From contig JASJFT010000304.1 in assembly GCA_030770425.1 (NCBI GenBank), forward strand, positions 1 through 35,723: a stretch of 35,723 nt of DNA, written 5' to 3'. The position numbers were made by a program, and so were the translations under genes. This DNA is from Darksidea phi. Taxonomy: Eukaryota; Ascomycota; Dothideomycetes; Pleosporales; Lentitheciaceae. Positions 11,870 to 21,017 of this stretch are shown piece by piece. Every line of letters begins with the position of its first letter. Position 1 is the first letter of the stretch. The notes beneath the pieces are model-generated. The model ran no database searches. It was given only the letters and a program-made list of their open reading frames with translations, and had not been told where the DNA came from.

Positions 11870-12900
11870 CTTAGAGGTAGGAAGCTATTAGGAATTTAGT
11901 TCCCTAGAAGGTAGTATAACTACGGAAAACTTCGAAAGAGTTATTAAGAATTAGTATATATTTAAGAAAAGAGAAGACGCGTTAGAAGCTTAGCTTACGG
12001 AGTTAACTACCTAACTTTAGAGATATATAAGTAAACCTTTAAAACTTAGAGAACTAGAAAAGTTTAATAGGATAAGGTCGAAGCTTAGGGGATTTTTAGC
12101 TAATATAGTAATCTACCTTAACCTTAATAGAATAAAACTACTTACTAAGAGCGATAAAGTATCGTTTATAGTAGCTTAATTTATAGAGAAAGCTATTACT
12201 TAGTTTAAGACGTATCTAAACGAATAACTACGACTACTAGAAGCTTAGTAAAGCGACGAAATAAAGGCTATCTTCTCGAGTTATAAGTACTTCGAAAATA
12301 AGTTATATATTACCTTTAGAGATATTAACTTAGAAAGGCTAGTAGAATAAAAAATTACGCGTCTTAGGTAGACGAAATCCGCTACGACCTATACGTCTAA
12401 GTTTAAATAACTCGCTATAAAGATTTAATAGGGAGAGGTAGCCCTTATATTATAATACTACGAAGGACTAAAAGACTATATCCGTTATAAGATAATTTAG
12501 ATAGAACGACCCTAGACTATAAGAGGACTAATTAAATAAGCTATTAAGATCGATAATAACCTCTATCTCTAGAACCTAGAAAGAAAGGGGAAGGTCGGAT
12601 TCTACGAAAAGAAGAAGGAAGAAAAATACTATAAACTAGAGGTAATAGTCCTAGGGGCTAGTTTAGAATATAAAAAAGGGAAATAGAACCTTAAGAAATA
12701 AGAGCTCTATAAGAAGCGAGTATACTTTAAATATAAGAAGTAAGGATATCTAATAAAAGACTATAGGTTAGGTCCGAGAAAAGAAAAATCCTAATATACT
12801 TAATAAAGTAAAAAGGATAGAGTAGCTACGATATAAGAATATAATACTATATATTAAACGACTTATATATACGACTAGTATAAGATATACTATAAAGCTA
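11870..12900 (+). pseudogene. gag: Gypsy-2 gag relic with CCHC zinc knuckle
   Basis: The frame at positions divisible by 3 gives a retrotransposon capsid pattern: ELEKFNRIRSKLRGFLANI at 12051 onward, SDKVSFIVA- near 12150, FRDIN at about 12315, and a YYEGLKDYIR segment near 12460, followed by AIKIDNNLYL at 12540-12570 (ancestral 'A-I-x-I-D-N-x-L-y'). The nucleocapsid knuckle at 12723-12764 reads Y-x2-Y-x4-Y-x4-Y with the glycine before the His position kept, the RIP form of C-x2-C-x4-H-x4-C. Gag and pol share one frame here, unlike Gypsy-1. Stops at former Gln/Trp codons inactivate it. Confidence 0.88.
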
Positions 12901-15900
12901 AGTTAAATACTAGTTATTAGTTATAGAAATAGCGGGTAGCTACGACTCGGAAGTCTTAAAGGAGAGTTTCGTTCTTACTAGAAGTATAAGAAGAAGTACC
13001 CGAGGAAGACTTATCTACGGAGTAGGAAAACTTCGATAATACTATAGATATACTATTATAAACGATTAATAATAGCGATAAGTCCTTAGAACTAGAAAAT
13101 AAAAACCTAGTTACGATATATAAGAATACTAGATACCTATAGATAATTTAACTATTTAAAGAAGAAATAGGACTAGTACTAGAACTTAATATAACTTATA
13201 CTTAAGCCTTATAGTTTATAAAAAAAACTATAATACCTATAATAATATAGGAGATCTATAAAGAATAGTCTAGATTCTACCTAATATACCGATTATTTAA
13301 GGATTTTAAATAATAGGTTAAATAGAACTTTATCGTTACTAATCTTATATCCGACTAAGAGACCTAGAAAGAAATACGGTATATTATAAAGATAGTTAAT
13401 AAAGAATAACTATAGTATATAGTAATCGAATAATAGATTCCTATAAGAACGACCTCTATAAAGTATAACGATTAGAGATATAAGGTCGATCTAGAGGACG
13501 ACCTACGATATAAAATAAAATACCTAGTATACTTTAAGATCGTATAGATCTCGTATATATAAAGAGAATATAAACTCTACGAGGGAGTAAAGTAAAAAAA
13601 CGACTACTACCTAGTAAAAGATTATAATAAAAGGATTACCTAAGTAGTTATACTAGAAGTAGTATATAGATAGTAACGATCCGAGAACTAGCGATAAAAA
13701 GAATACGTACGAATTATACTAGGACTATTTCTACTATTAAACTATATCTTAGGAAGACTATAGTACGAATACCTAGAGAATAAATATCTAAAATATATCT
13801 AGACTAAGATTAATACAAAATATTAGCCGAAGAAGATAAGAATCTAAGAGACTAGAGGATAGGACTATATTTACCTCTAAGGAACCTACTAAGGGAAAAG
13901 GATTACCGCTTTAATTAATAGTAGAGCTACTCGAAACTTTATTAGTAAGGACTTTGTCTAACGAAAAAAGATTCCCTAATAAAAGAAATAATACCCTAGT
14001 ATTATATATACTATTAAAGGAGAACCCTTTAATAAATCTATAATATATAAAACTAAAGGTAAACTTAGCCTATAGGGATAGGAGAAGGAGAACGAAATAC
14101 TCGATATAATTAAGATATTAAACGACTAGGATATAATCTTAGGAATACTATAGCTCTAAGAAGTCGATCCTTAAATTTAATAGATAAACTAATAGGTATT
14201 ATTTCTACGATAGAATCTAAGCGTAACTTAAGAAGGAAATAATAATATTCTAGAACGATATAAAAAATAGGAAGAATTATTTATAGAACTAGAGAAAAGC
14301 CTACTTTAGTACTAGCCTTAGGACTATATAATCCTACTACTAGAAGGGAAAACTCTAGGATTTAGACTAATCTATAAGTTAACTAAAGATAAAGAAAAGA
14401 TTATAATAAAGTACCTTAAAGATAACCTTATAAAAAGGTATATTTAATACTCGAACTTATCTATAGGATACCCGGTTCTCTTCGTACCTAAAAAGGGTAC
14501 TATAGAACCGCGCTTATATATTAATTACCGAATACTTAACAATATTATAATTAAAAACTAGTACCTCTTATCTCTAATATCCGAAATATAAGATTAACTA
14601 TAAAAAGTTAAATAGTTTATACGACTAGATATTCGAAACGCGTACTATTAGATACAAATTAAGAAAGGCGAAGAATAGAAGATAGTCTTTAGAACTAAGA
14701 AAGGACTATATAAGTACTAAGTAATACCTTTTAGACTTACTAATATACCTACGATATTCTAGAAACGGATTAATAATATTTTATAAAACTATCTCGACTA
14801 GTTTATAATAGTATACCTCGACGATATTCTAATCTATTCCGAAATAGAAAAAGAATACAAAGAATATATAAAAAAGGTCCTATAAGTACTTAAGGAAGTA
14901 TAATTATACCTCTATCTACGAAAATATAAATTCTACGTATAAGAAATAGAGTTTCTAGGATTTATTATTAGACTAGGAGAAATTAAAGTAGATCTATAAT
15001 GAATTAATAAGGTTAAAGAATAGCCTACGTCTAAGAACCTTAAAGAGCTATAATTATTCTTAGGATTCTATAACTTCTATCGAAAGTTAATACTATAATA
15101 GAGTATAATAATAGTACCCTTTATATAGCTTACTAGAAAGGACTAGCCTTTTAAATAAAAGGAAGAATACTAATAAGCCTTTAAAAAGATTAAAGAATAA
15201 TTTACTAAGGAACCTATAATTAAGATATATAACCCTAAAGAACCTTCGATTATTAAAATAGATATATTAGACTATATAATAGGAGTAGTACTACTATAGA
15301 AAGATAATAAAGATAACCTTAGACTAGTATACTACTTCTTATAGAAGATATTACTAGCTAAACTTAACTACGATATCTATAATAAGGAGTTATTAGTAAT
15401 CGTCGAAGCTTTAAAGGAATAGAGATCTAACTTATAGGGATCTAAATACCCTATTACGATCTATATAGACTATAAGAATCTAATAGGATTCTTAATAAAT
15501 AAACCCCTAATTAGAAGATAAATATAATAGGTATAAACCCTCGCGATATACGATATTAAGATTGTATATACTAAAGGATTAGAAAATAAACGAGTAGATA
15601 CGCTTAGTAGGAGACCTAATTACTAAGGAATAGAAAAACCTAGCGTAGTAATTCTTAAGCTATAACCGGACGGAATAATTACTTATAACTACCCTAAGTT
15701 AGTAGAAATACGAGAAACGATACTTAAACTAAAAGGAAATAAATAGACCTAATAGATTCGTATAGCTACTACGAAAGTAATAGACGAACGAAACGAAATT
15801 TAAGGAGTAATTTAAGAAAAGGACGGAATTATCTATATATTCTAAAAAGTCTATATACCTAAGAAAATACGAAAGGAATTTATTAGATAATACTACGAAG

Positions 15901-17150
15901 TACTAGTATATAGATATTAAGGAGTAGAAAGAACCCTTAAACGATTAATAAGAATATATTACTTTCTATATATACGATAACTAGTTATCTAAGTTCTCGT
16001 AGAATACGTAGATTATTACCGTAATAAGTACGTTAGATACGTACCCTATAGAATACTATAACTAATAGAAAATATAGAAGGACTATAGAAGATTATTACT
16101 ATAGACTTTATTACGTAGTTACTATATTCTAAGGAACTAATAATAGGAGTATTCTATAATACTATACTAGTAGTAGTAGATAAGTTTACGAAGTATACTT
16201 ACTTTATCCTATATATAGATAAAGGGAATATAGTAGAATAACTTATCTATACCTTACTAAGATACGTATTTAGCGAATATAGAATACTAGATAAGATTAT
16301 CTTAGATAGAGACGTTAAGTTTATAGTAAAGTTTTAGTAAACCCTTATAGCTAGACTAGGAATAAAATATAGTATATTAACCGCGTACTATCCGTAGATA
16401 AATAGATTAATAGAACGAATAAATTAAATAGTAGAATAATACCTTAGATATTATCTAAACTACTACTAGAATAATTAGGTTATACTTTTATTTATAGTAT
16501 AATTTATATATAATAGTTCGTAATATAGTATAATAAAGATAATACCTTTCTTTACGAACTATAGAATTAAACTAGAAATATATAAGGAACCTAGATAGCT
16601 TTAGTCTTATAGTTAGAATAGAGAAGAAATAGTAAAAATTATTTTATAAACTTACTAATAGCTTAAAGAAGACGTAGAGTTCCTTTAAAATAGAATAAGT
16701 AAGTACTATAATAAGAAGTAAAAGGAAGTACCTACTTTTAAAGAGGGAGAAAAGGTATAGTTGTTATAAAAGAATATTAAGAGTAAGTAACCTAATAATA
16801 AACTAGACTATACTAAGATCGGACCTTACGAAATTAAGAAATAAGTCTTACTTATAAACTATCGACTAAGACTACCCCTATAAATAAAAATCTATCCTAT
16901 ATTTTATATTAGCTTATTAGAAAAAGTACTATAAGATACTAGACTAGTAGTATACGAAGTAGATATATATAGAGAAGATAATAAAGAATAGGAAGTAGAA
17001 GAAATCCTAGATAAGAATATTAGAAACGGAAAAAACTACTATCTAATCTAATAGTAAGGGATAGACGAAAATAGGAAACTATAGGAATGAACCTAGAAAC
17101 CTAAAGATAATCTTAATTATCCTAAGAAGCTTACGGGGTACTAAAATCGT
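12901..17150 (+). pseudogene. pol: Gypsy-2 pol relic: PR, RT, RNase H, integrase, chromodomain
   Basis: Protease: ALINSRATRNFISKDFV at 13908-13958 (ancestral D-S-G-A active site, Asp now Asn and Gly now Arg) and DIILGIL-L at 14130 onward. RT: FRLTNIPTIF near 14730-14760 and YLDDILIYSE at 14814-14843, where the catalytic Asp pair is intact. RNase H: KIDILDYIIGVVLL at about 15256-15298, YDIYNKELLVIVEAL at 15370-15415. Integrase: a zinc-binding stretch with EVLVYRY-GVERTLKRL near 15900-15950, then the DDE core with Asp in TIDFIT (16098-16115), Asp in ILDRDVKFIVKF (16300-16330) and Glu in LIERIN (near 16405). The chromodomain EVEEILDKNIRNGKNYYLI lies at 16992-17048, followed by W-to-stop codons. 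Domain order and spacing are normal; only point mutations break it. Confidence 0.93.
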
Positions 17151-17878
17151 AATCCTAAAGGAAACTAGGAGATAAGGTAAGCTTATCTTATAGTAAGTTA
17201 AGAAAGCCGGCCTTACCCTTAGCGAGATAAGAGGTATTTAACGGACTAGGAAGAGCGATATTATCTATAATATTACGAGCGACGTCTAGAGTAGTTAGAG
17301 AGACCTCTAGATTCTCCTACTATTCTAGCTACTAAAGCTCCGCCTTCTCTTCGTCTAGCTTAGCTTCTAATACCTAGAATTACGTCGCCGATTTCTTATA
17401 AAGGACTATTCTTTACTTCTCTAAATAATATACTTATATCTAAGCCTCCGTTAGCTTATTAAGAAGCTCGTTCTAAGCTTTTTAAGCCTTCTTTAGTTAC
17501 TATTAAAGTTTCTCTTCCGTACGGTCGATAGATCTTACTAATAGTAATAAGCCCTAATACGTAAGTTTTACTACTTAGTATAAATAAACCTTCTAATAGT
17601 AAGACGCTAGATATACGATAAGAACCTCGTATATTAGTACGAATATACGCCTTATAGTACCTATTATCTTTAGGCGAAGTAATATATAATATTCTTAACT
17701 AAGAATAACGACTATAGAGAAATATTTTAGAGCTATAATAAAGAATCTTATTAGTAAGTATAATATATTCTCGAGTTTTACGCGATATTATAACGGATAA
17801 TAACGACCTCTTAAGGTAGGGCCCTAATACTAATATAGCTAAATACCGGACCTAGAATAACCTCTAAGCCAAAGGTTT
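17151..17878 (+). other. Gypsy-2 3' untranslated/variable region
   Basis: This stretch of about 700 bp between chromodomain and polypurine tract has no recognisable domain. On the + strand it becomes pyrimidine-rich, unlike the purine-rich pol, and its complement has long purine stretches (around 17230-17560). That might mean a separate antisense reading frame or simply a different sequence origin. The corresponding place in Gypsy-3 is about 21040-21700. Confidence 0.5.
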
Positions 17879-17893
17879 AGAGAGGGGAGATAG
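17879..17893 (+). other. Gypsy-2 polypurine tract
   Basis: The purine run AGAGAGGGGAGA followed by TAG abuts the 3' LTR start at 17894. It is the expected primer for plus-strand DNA synthesis. The complement appears at the matching place in Gypsy-3 (CTATCTCTCCTCTTT, 21018-21032). Confidence 0.75.
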
Positions 17894-18332
17894 TATTACG
17901 AACTAAATATATACTATAGACCGCTAGTAAATAGAGCTACTAAAAATTAAGCTAATTACTAGTTCTAATAGAGAATACGACGTAGACCTTATAATTAGAG
18001 AATAAGAAGTTACGTAATAGATCTATACCTTAGCGAGGATAGATCTAAGGGGTTACGTAATAGCTTAGTAGATCTATTAAGATAGAGCTACGGAGCTATA
18101 GCTTAGTAGATTTATAATTATAGAGCTATAGATCTAAGGAAACCAAATTAATATATAATAACTACGAATCTCCTAGATAGTTTTCTCTTATAGTTAATTT
18201 CGAATCTAGATTAATCCTCGCCTATTAATATAATTAAACTATTACCTACTTATTCTAACTCCTTCTTTCCTATCTTAAGTATAAACCCTAAACGAGGCTA
18301 AATAACCTATCGTACCCGGACCCCGTTTAATA
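17894..18332 (+). repeat. Gypsy-2 3' LTR (439 bp)
   Basis: It has exactly the length of the 5' LTR and starts TATTACGAACTAAAT and ends CCCCGTTTAATA. Compared with the 5' LTR, CG in one copy repeatedly faces TA in the other, in both directions, so each LTR was mutated independently. Confidence 0.95.
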
Positions 18333-18337
18333 GTAAG
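18333..18337. repeat. Target-site duplication GTAAG, right, of Gypsy-2
   Basis: This is the second copy of the 5-bp duplication seen at 11331-11335. The Copia-2 gag sequence resumes immediately after it (ATTTCTTATAG...). Confidence 0.92.
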
Positions 18338-19632
18338 ATTTCTTATAGTAAGAGTATAGATTATACTTCTAACTTTTTAGTATACTAGTTAATTTAATAG
18401 TATTTATTTTATTAGTTATATTCGTATTATTAGCTATAGTATAAGTAGAAGTACGCTTTATATAATACTTATTAATATATTCTTCTTTCTCTTTCTTAAC
18501 CCTAATAGTAAAAGTCTTAATAGGGTTTATAGGCTATAATTCGTTATACTCTATTAGAGCTTATTTAAGTCTATCGACTATCTATTTTCTATTATAGCGA
18601 AGATCGTTATATTAGTTTTTTATCTAAGCTAGTATAGTATAACCTAACTTAGTTAAATATATAATATTAAAGAGAAGATTATTTAAATCTTTATTATATA
18701 TAAGAGTACTATTAGGATATAAAATATTATAAAGTATAATAATAATATCTACTATACTAAGATTCGTAATTATATTTTAAAAGGTACTAGTCTATTTATA
18801 AACTAATAAGTAGCGATTAGATAAGATTTTTTAGAAGGTCTTAATAGTCTTATAAATATTATCTAGACTTATACCTTTATTATTAAAGCTAAGTATACTA
18901 TATATTTTATATATAGTACCTTTTATATATAGAGATATATAATAGTTAATATATATACCCTTAAAAATAATATCTTATAATTTAGTATTCTTTAAATTCT
19001 AATTATAGACTACCTTCTCTAACTTAAATTATTATTTAGTAACTATTTTATTCTAGAGTCTAATATATTTATTATATTATTTAATACTTTTATAAGTTTA
19101 TTATATCTATTTCTTATATTAAGTCTTTAATATATTAAAGTAAGCTATAATTTACTTATATATAGAAGTTAGGAAGTTAGAAACTATAATTAATACTATA
19201 GATAGTATAGAGACGATAAATTTATTAAGTTTAATCTTAATAAAATTATTTAGATTATATATAGACTAGATAAATAAGTTATTAAGAATATCCTTTATCT
19301 AATACTCTATAACGTAGTTATTAAGTTATTTATTCTAGTCCTTTTAGTTCTTACTATATATATAGAGGGTAATATCTAAAGTATATATAGTTTAGTTAAC
19401 TAAAATAACTTAATTAGAGTTTATTATAAACGTACTATACTCTATAGTATAAAATTATAGTAAATTAGTATAAATAGTAAAAATACTATACCTAAGAGTA
19501 TAGAATCTTAAGTAATAATAGTATTAAGATAGTCGAGTATATCTTAATAGATAGTATTAAAAGCTAATCTATCTCCTTATAAAGGACCTAGTAGTTTAGT
19601 ATAAAGCTTAATAGTATATAGATTTATAAAAA
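18338..19632 (-). pseudogene. gag: Copia-2 gag relic (5' part of gag-pol)
   Basis: Read on the - strand, this aligns with Copia-1 about 27690-28995. Clear matches include the segment around 18480-18620, whose complement corresponds to 28700-28860 (SLYYNRK-like stretch, then the Lys-rich KTKKEKKKY linker). It ends at 18338 inside the nucleocapsid zinc knuckle, where Gypsy-2 inserted; the rest of the knuckle lies just left of 11335. Gag forms the virus-like particle and binds element RNA. No ATG is available for a start because the TG has been erased. TAA/TAG codons occur throughout. Confidence 0.82.
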
Positions 19633-19643
19633 GGCTTATAATC
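19633..19643 (-). other. Copia-2 primer-binding site
   Basis: GGCTTATAATC on the + strand (GATTATAAGCC on the - strand) directly abuts the 5' LTR, exactly as in Copia-1 at 27682-27692. It resembles GGTTATGAGCC, the complement of the anticodon stem-loop of initiator tRNA-Met, after TG-to-TA change plus one further G-to-A. Half-tRNA priming is known from Drosophila copia and some fungal copia elements. Confidence 0.5.
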
Positions 19644-19894
19644 TATAGATTAGTAAGAGTAAAGTTATACGATTACGAGATTAGTATATTATAAAATCTA
19701 TATTAAAAGTAGACTATATACTAAGTATAAGATACTAGTTATCTTAGTATAATATATCTTACTATAAAATATAGTAAAAAGAGTAATACTAGAAGATTAG
19801 ATAATACTTAGTAGTATATAATATCTTATAGTAAATCGTAGTAAAATAAGACTTAAACTAGATTAGACGGGAATTCTAAAGAGAACTACTAATA
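19644..19894 (-). repeat. Copia-2 5' LTR (251 bp)
   Basis: It matches 7344-7594 end to end with transition differences. It begins TATAGATTAGTAAG and ends CTACTAATA on the + strand, then ATTCT. Confidence 0.9.
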
Positions 19895-19899
19895 ATTCT
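19895..19899. repeat. Target-site duplication ATTCT, right, of Copia-2
   Basis: Identical to 7339-7343. The flanking sequence from 6956-7338 resumes here. Confidence 0.9.
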
Positions 19900-20571
19900 T
19901 TACTAAAAGTAGTATGGTTATATAATAAAGGGTATTAAGCTTTTTATTAAATACTATATAGTATCTAGCTTCTAGAGTAATATATATACTTTATATATAT
20001 AGTAGTTATATAGAATTTAGTATAACTACTATAACTAGTAGATATAAGTATTAAAGAGAGAGAAGAAAAGAAAAAAAAAGAAGATAGAAGAAAGGTAGAA
20101 GGGAGTAGAAAAAAGAATTTCTTTTATTTTTCCTTTATTTTTCTTTTATAATTAACTAGGATAGGTAGAAAAAGTTTATACTTTTTTATAAAAATAAATA
20201 TACTTCGTATAAACTATAATAATAGAGAAAAGATAGAAGAAAAATAACTAAGTATTAAAGTTAAAGTTATTTATATAAGAGAGAGAAATTTATATAATTA
20301 TAAGATAGAAACTACTTCTTATTATTAGAGAGAAGAGATATCTATATATAAATATTTATATATATACTAGAGAGATTAAAAATCCTACTAAATATTCTAA
20401 AGAATAGAAGAAGAAGAAGAGAAGAAAGAAGTTTATTAGAAGTCCTTATTATTCTTAAAACTTAGTTCTCTCTTAGTATTATTATACGCGTTACTAGTTA
20501 GTATTTAAGATAGTTAATCTAGTATCTACGTAGATAGAATAGGGACTAAAGTTCTTTATATAAAAGAGAAA
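19900..20571. other. Unassigned spacer between Copia-2 and Gypsy-3
   Basis: No gene was recognised. It is dominated by purine-rich runs (GAGAGAGAAGAAAAGAAAAA near 20056, GAAGAAGAAGAAGAGAAGAA near 20407) and A/T tracts such as TATATATAAA around 20345. An ATG at 19914 is one of eight in the window but opens no frame of note. The part at 20405-20556 resembles 33548-33692 and may be the end of a diverged LTR. Confidence 0.5.
20405..20556. repeat. Diverged repeat Q, copy 1 (possible LTR end)
   Basis: A GAAGAAGAAG run is followed by TTATTAGA, CTTATTATTCTTAAA, TCTCTTAGTATTATTATA, GTTAATCTAGTATCTA and ACTAAAGTTCT. The same order of blocks occurs at 33548-33692 with about a 12-bp indel and changes beyond simple transitions. 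It is more diverged than the LTR pairs of the nested elements, so it is older or from different elements. The layout (GA-rich start, CTTCTT/TCTCTTAG centre) is reminiscent of LTR 3' ends, but this is inference. Confidence 0.5.
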
Positions 20572-20576
20572 GATTT
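20572..20576. repeat. Target-site duplication GATTT, left, of Gypsy-3
   Basis: GATTT precedes the LTR at 20577 and recurs at 33160-33164 right after the other LTR end, 12.6 kb away. Confidence 0.9.
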
Positions 20577-21017
20577 TATTAAATAGGGTCTAGGCCTAAT
20601 AGATTAATTAGTCTTATTTAGGGTTTTATACTTAAGATAGAAGAGAAGAAGTTAGAATAAAGGATAATAGTTTAATTATATTAATATACTAGGATTAATC
20701 TAGATTTAAAATTAACTATAAGGGAAGAAGACTATCTAGGAGATTTATAGTTATTATATATTAATTTAGTTTTCTTAAATCTATAGCTTTATATTTATAG
20801 ATCTACTAAGCTATAGCTTTATAACTCTATTCTAATAGATCTACTAAGCTATTATATAACCCTTAGATCTATTCTTACTAAGGTATAAATCTATTATATA
20901 ATTTTCTATTCTTTAATTATAAGATCGATATTATATTCTTTATCTAAGCTAATAATTAGCTTAATTAGTTCTATTTATATTTACTATTATTCTAGGGTTT
21001 ATATATAATTCGTAATA
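20577..21017 (-). repeat. Gypsy-3 3' LTR (441 bp)
   Basis: This is the reverse complement of the Gypsy-2 LTR type. It starts TATTAAATAGGGTCTAGG and ends AATTCGTAATA on the + strand. The polypurine-tract complement follows at 21018. Confidence 0.93.

Larger units (their letters stand above)
11336..18332 (+). mobile_element. Gypsy-2: complete Ty3/gypsy chromovirus nested in Copia-2
   Basis: The element is 6997 bp with two 439-bp LTRs and a GTAAG duplication. One continuous frame (codons at positions divisible by 3) runs from gag at about 11870 through zinc knuckle, protease, RT, RNase H and integrase to a chromodomain at about 17050, interrupted only by stop codons. It is the same family as Gypsy-3. 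It keeps more CpA/TpG (about 12 seen) and visibly more CpG than Gypsy-3, so it has had less RIP or is younger. It inserted within the codons of the Copia-2 nucleocapsid zinc knuckle. Confidence 0.95.
7344..19894 (-). mobile_element. Copia-2: Ty1/copia element on - strand, split by Gypsy-2
   Basis: Two 251-bp LTRs (7344-7594 and 19644-19894) in the same orientation bound the element, flanked by ATTCT. Without Gypsy-2 and one GTAAG copy it is about 5549 bp, against 5575 bp for its relative Copia-1 at 27433-33007. The - strand order from right to left is LTR, primer site, gag, then (left of Gypsy-2) integrase, RT, RNase H, polypurine tract, LTR. Every domain is RIP-inactivated. I saw no CpA or TpG between 6362 and 11395, the cleanest erasure in the window. 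Confidence 0.93.

Noticed and set aside
14999..15001. ATG triplets (1581, 5587, 14999, 17087, 19914, 34506 and two on the - strand) as gene starts.
   Set aside because: Each is followed within a short distance by TAA or TAG in frame, and several lie inside retroelement domains in the wrong context.
11336..18332. Functional Gypsy-2 reverse transcriptase because YLDD is intact.
   Set aside because: The same frame contains many stops (for example before and after 14600 and throughout the integrase), and the protease active site reads N-S-R.
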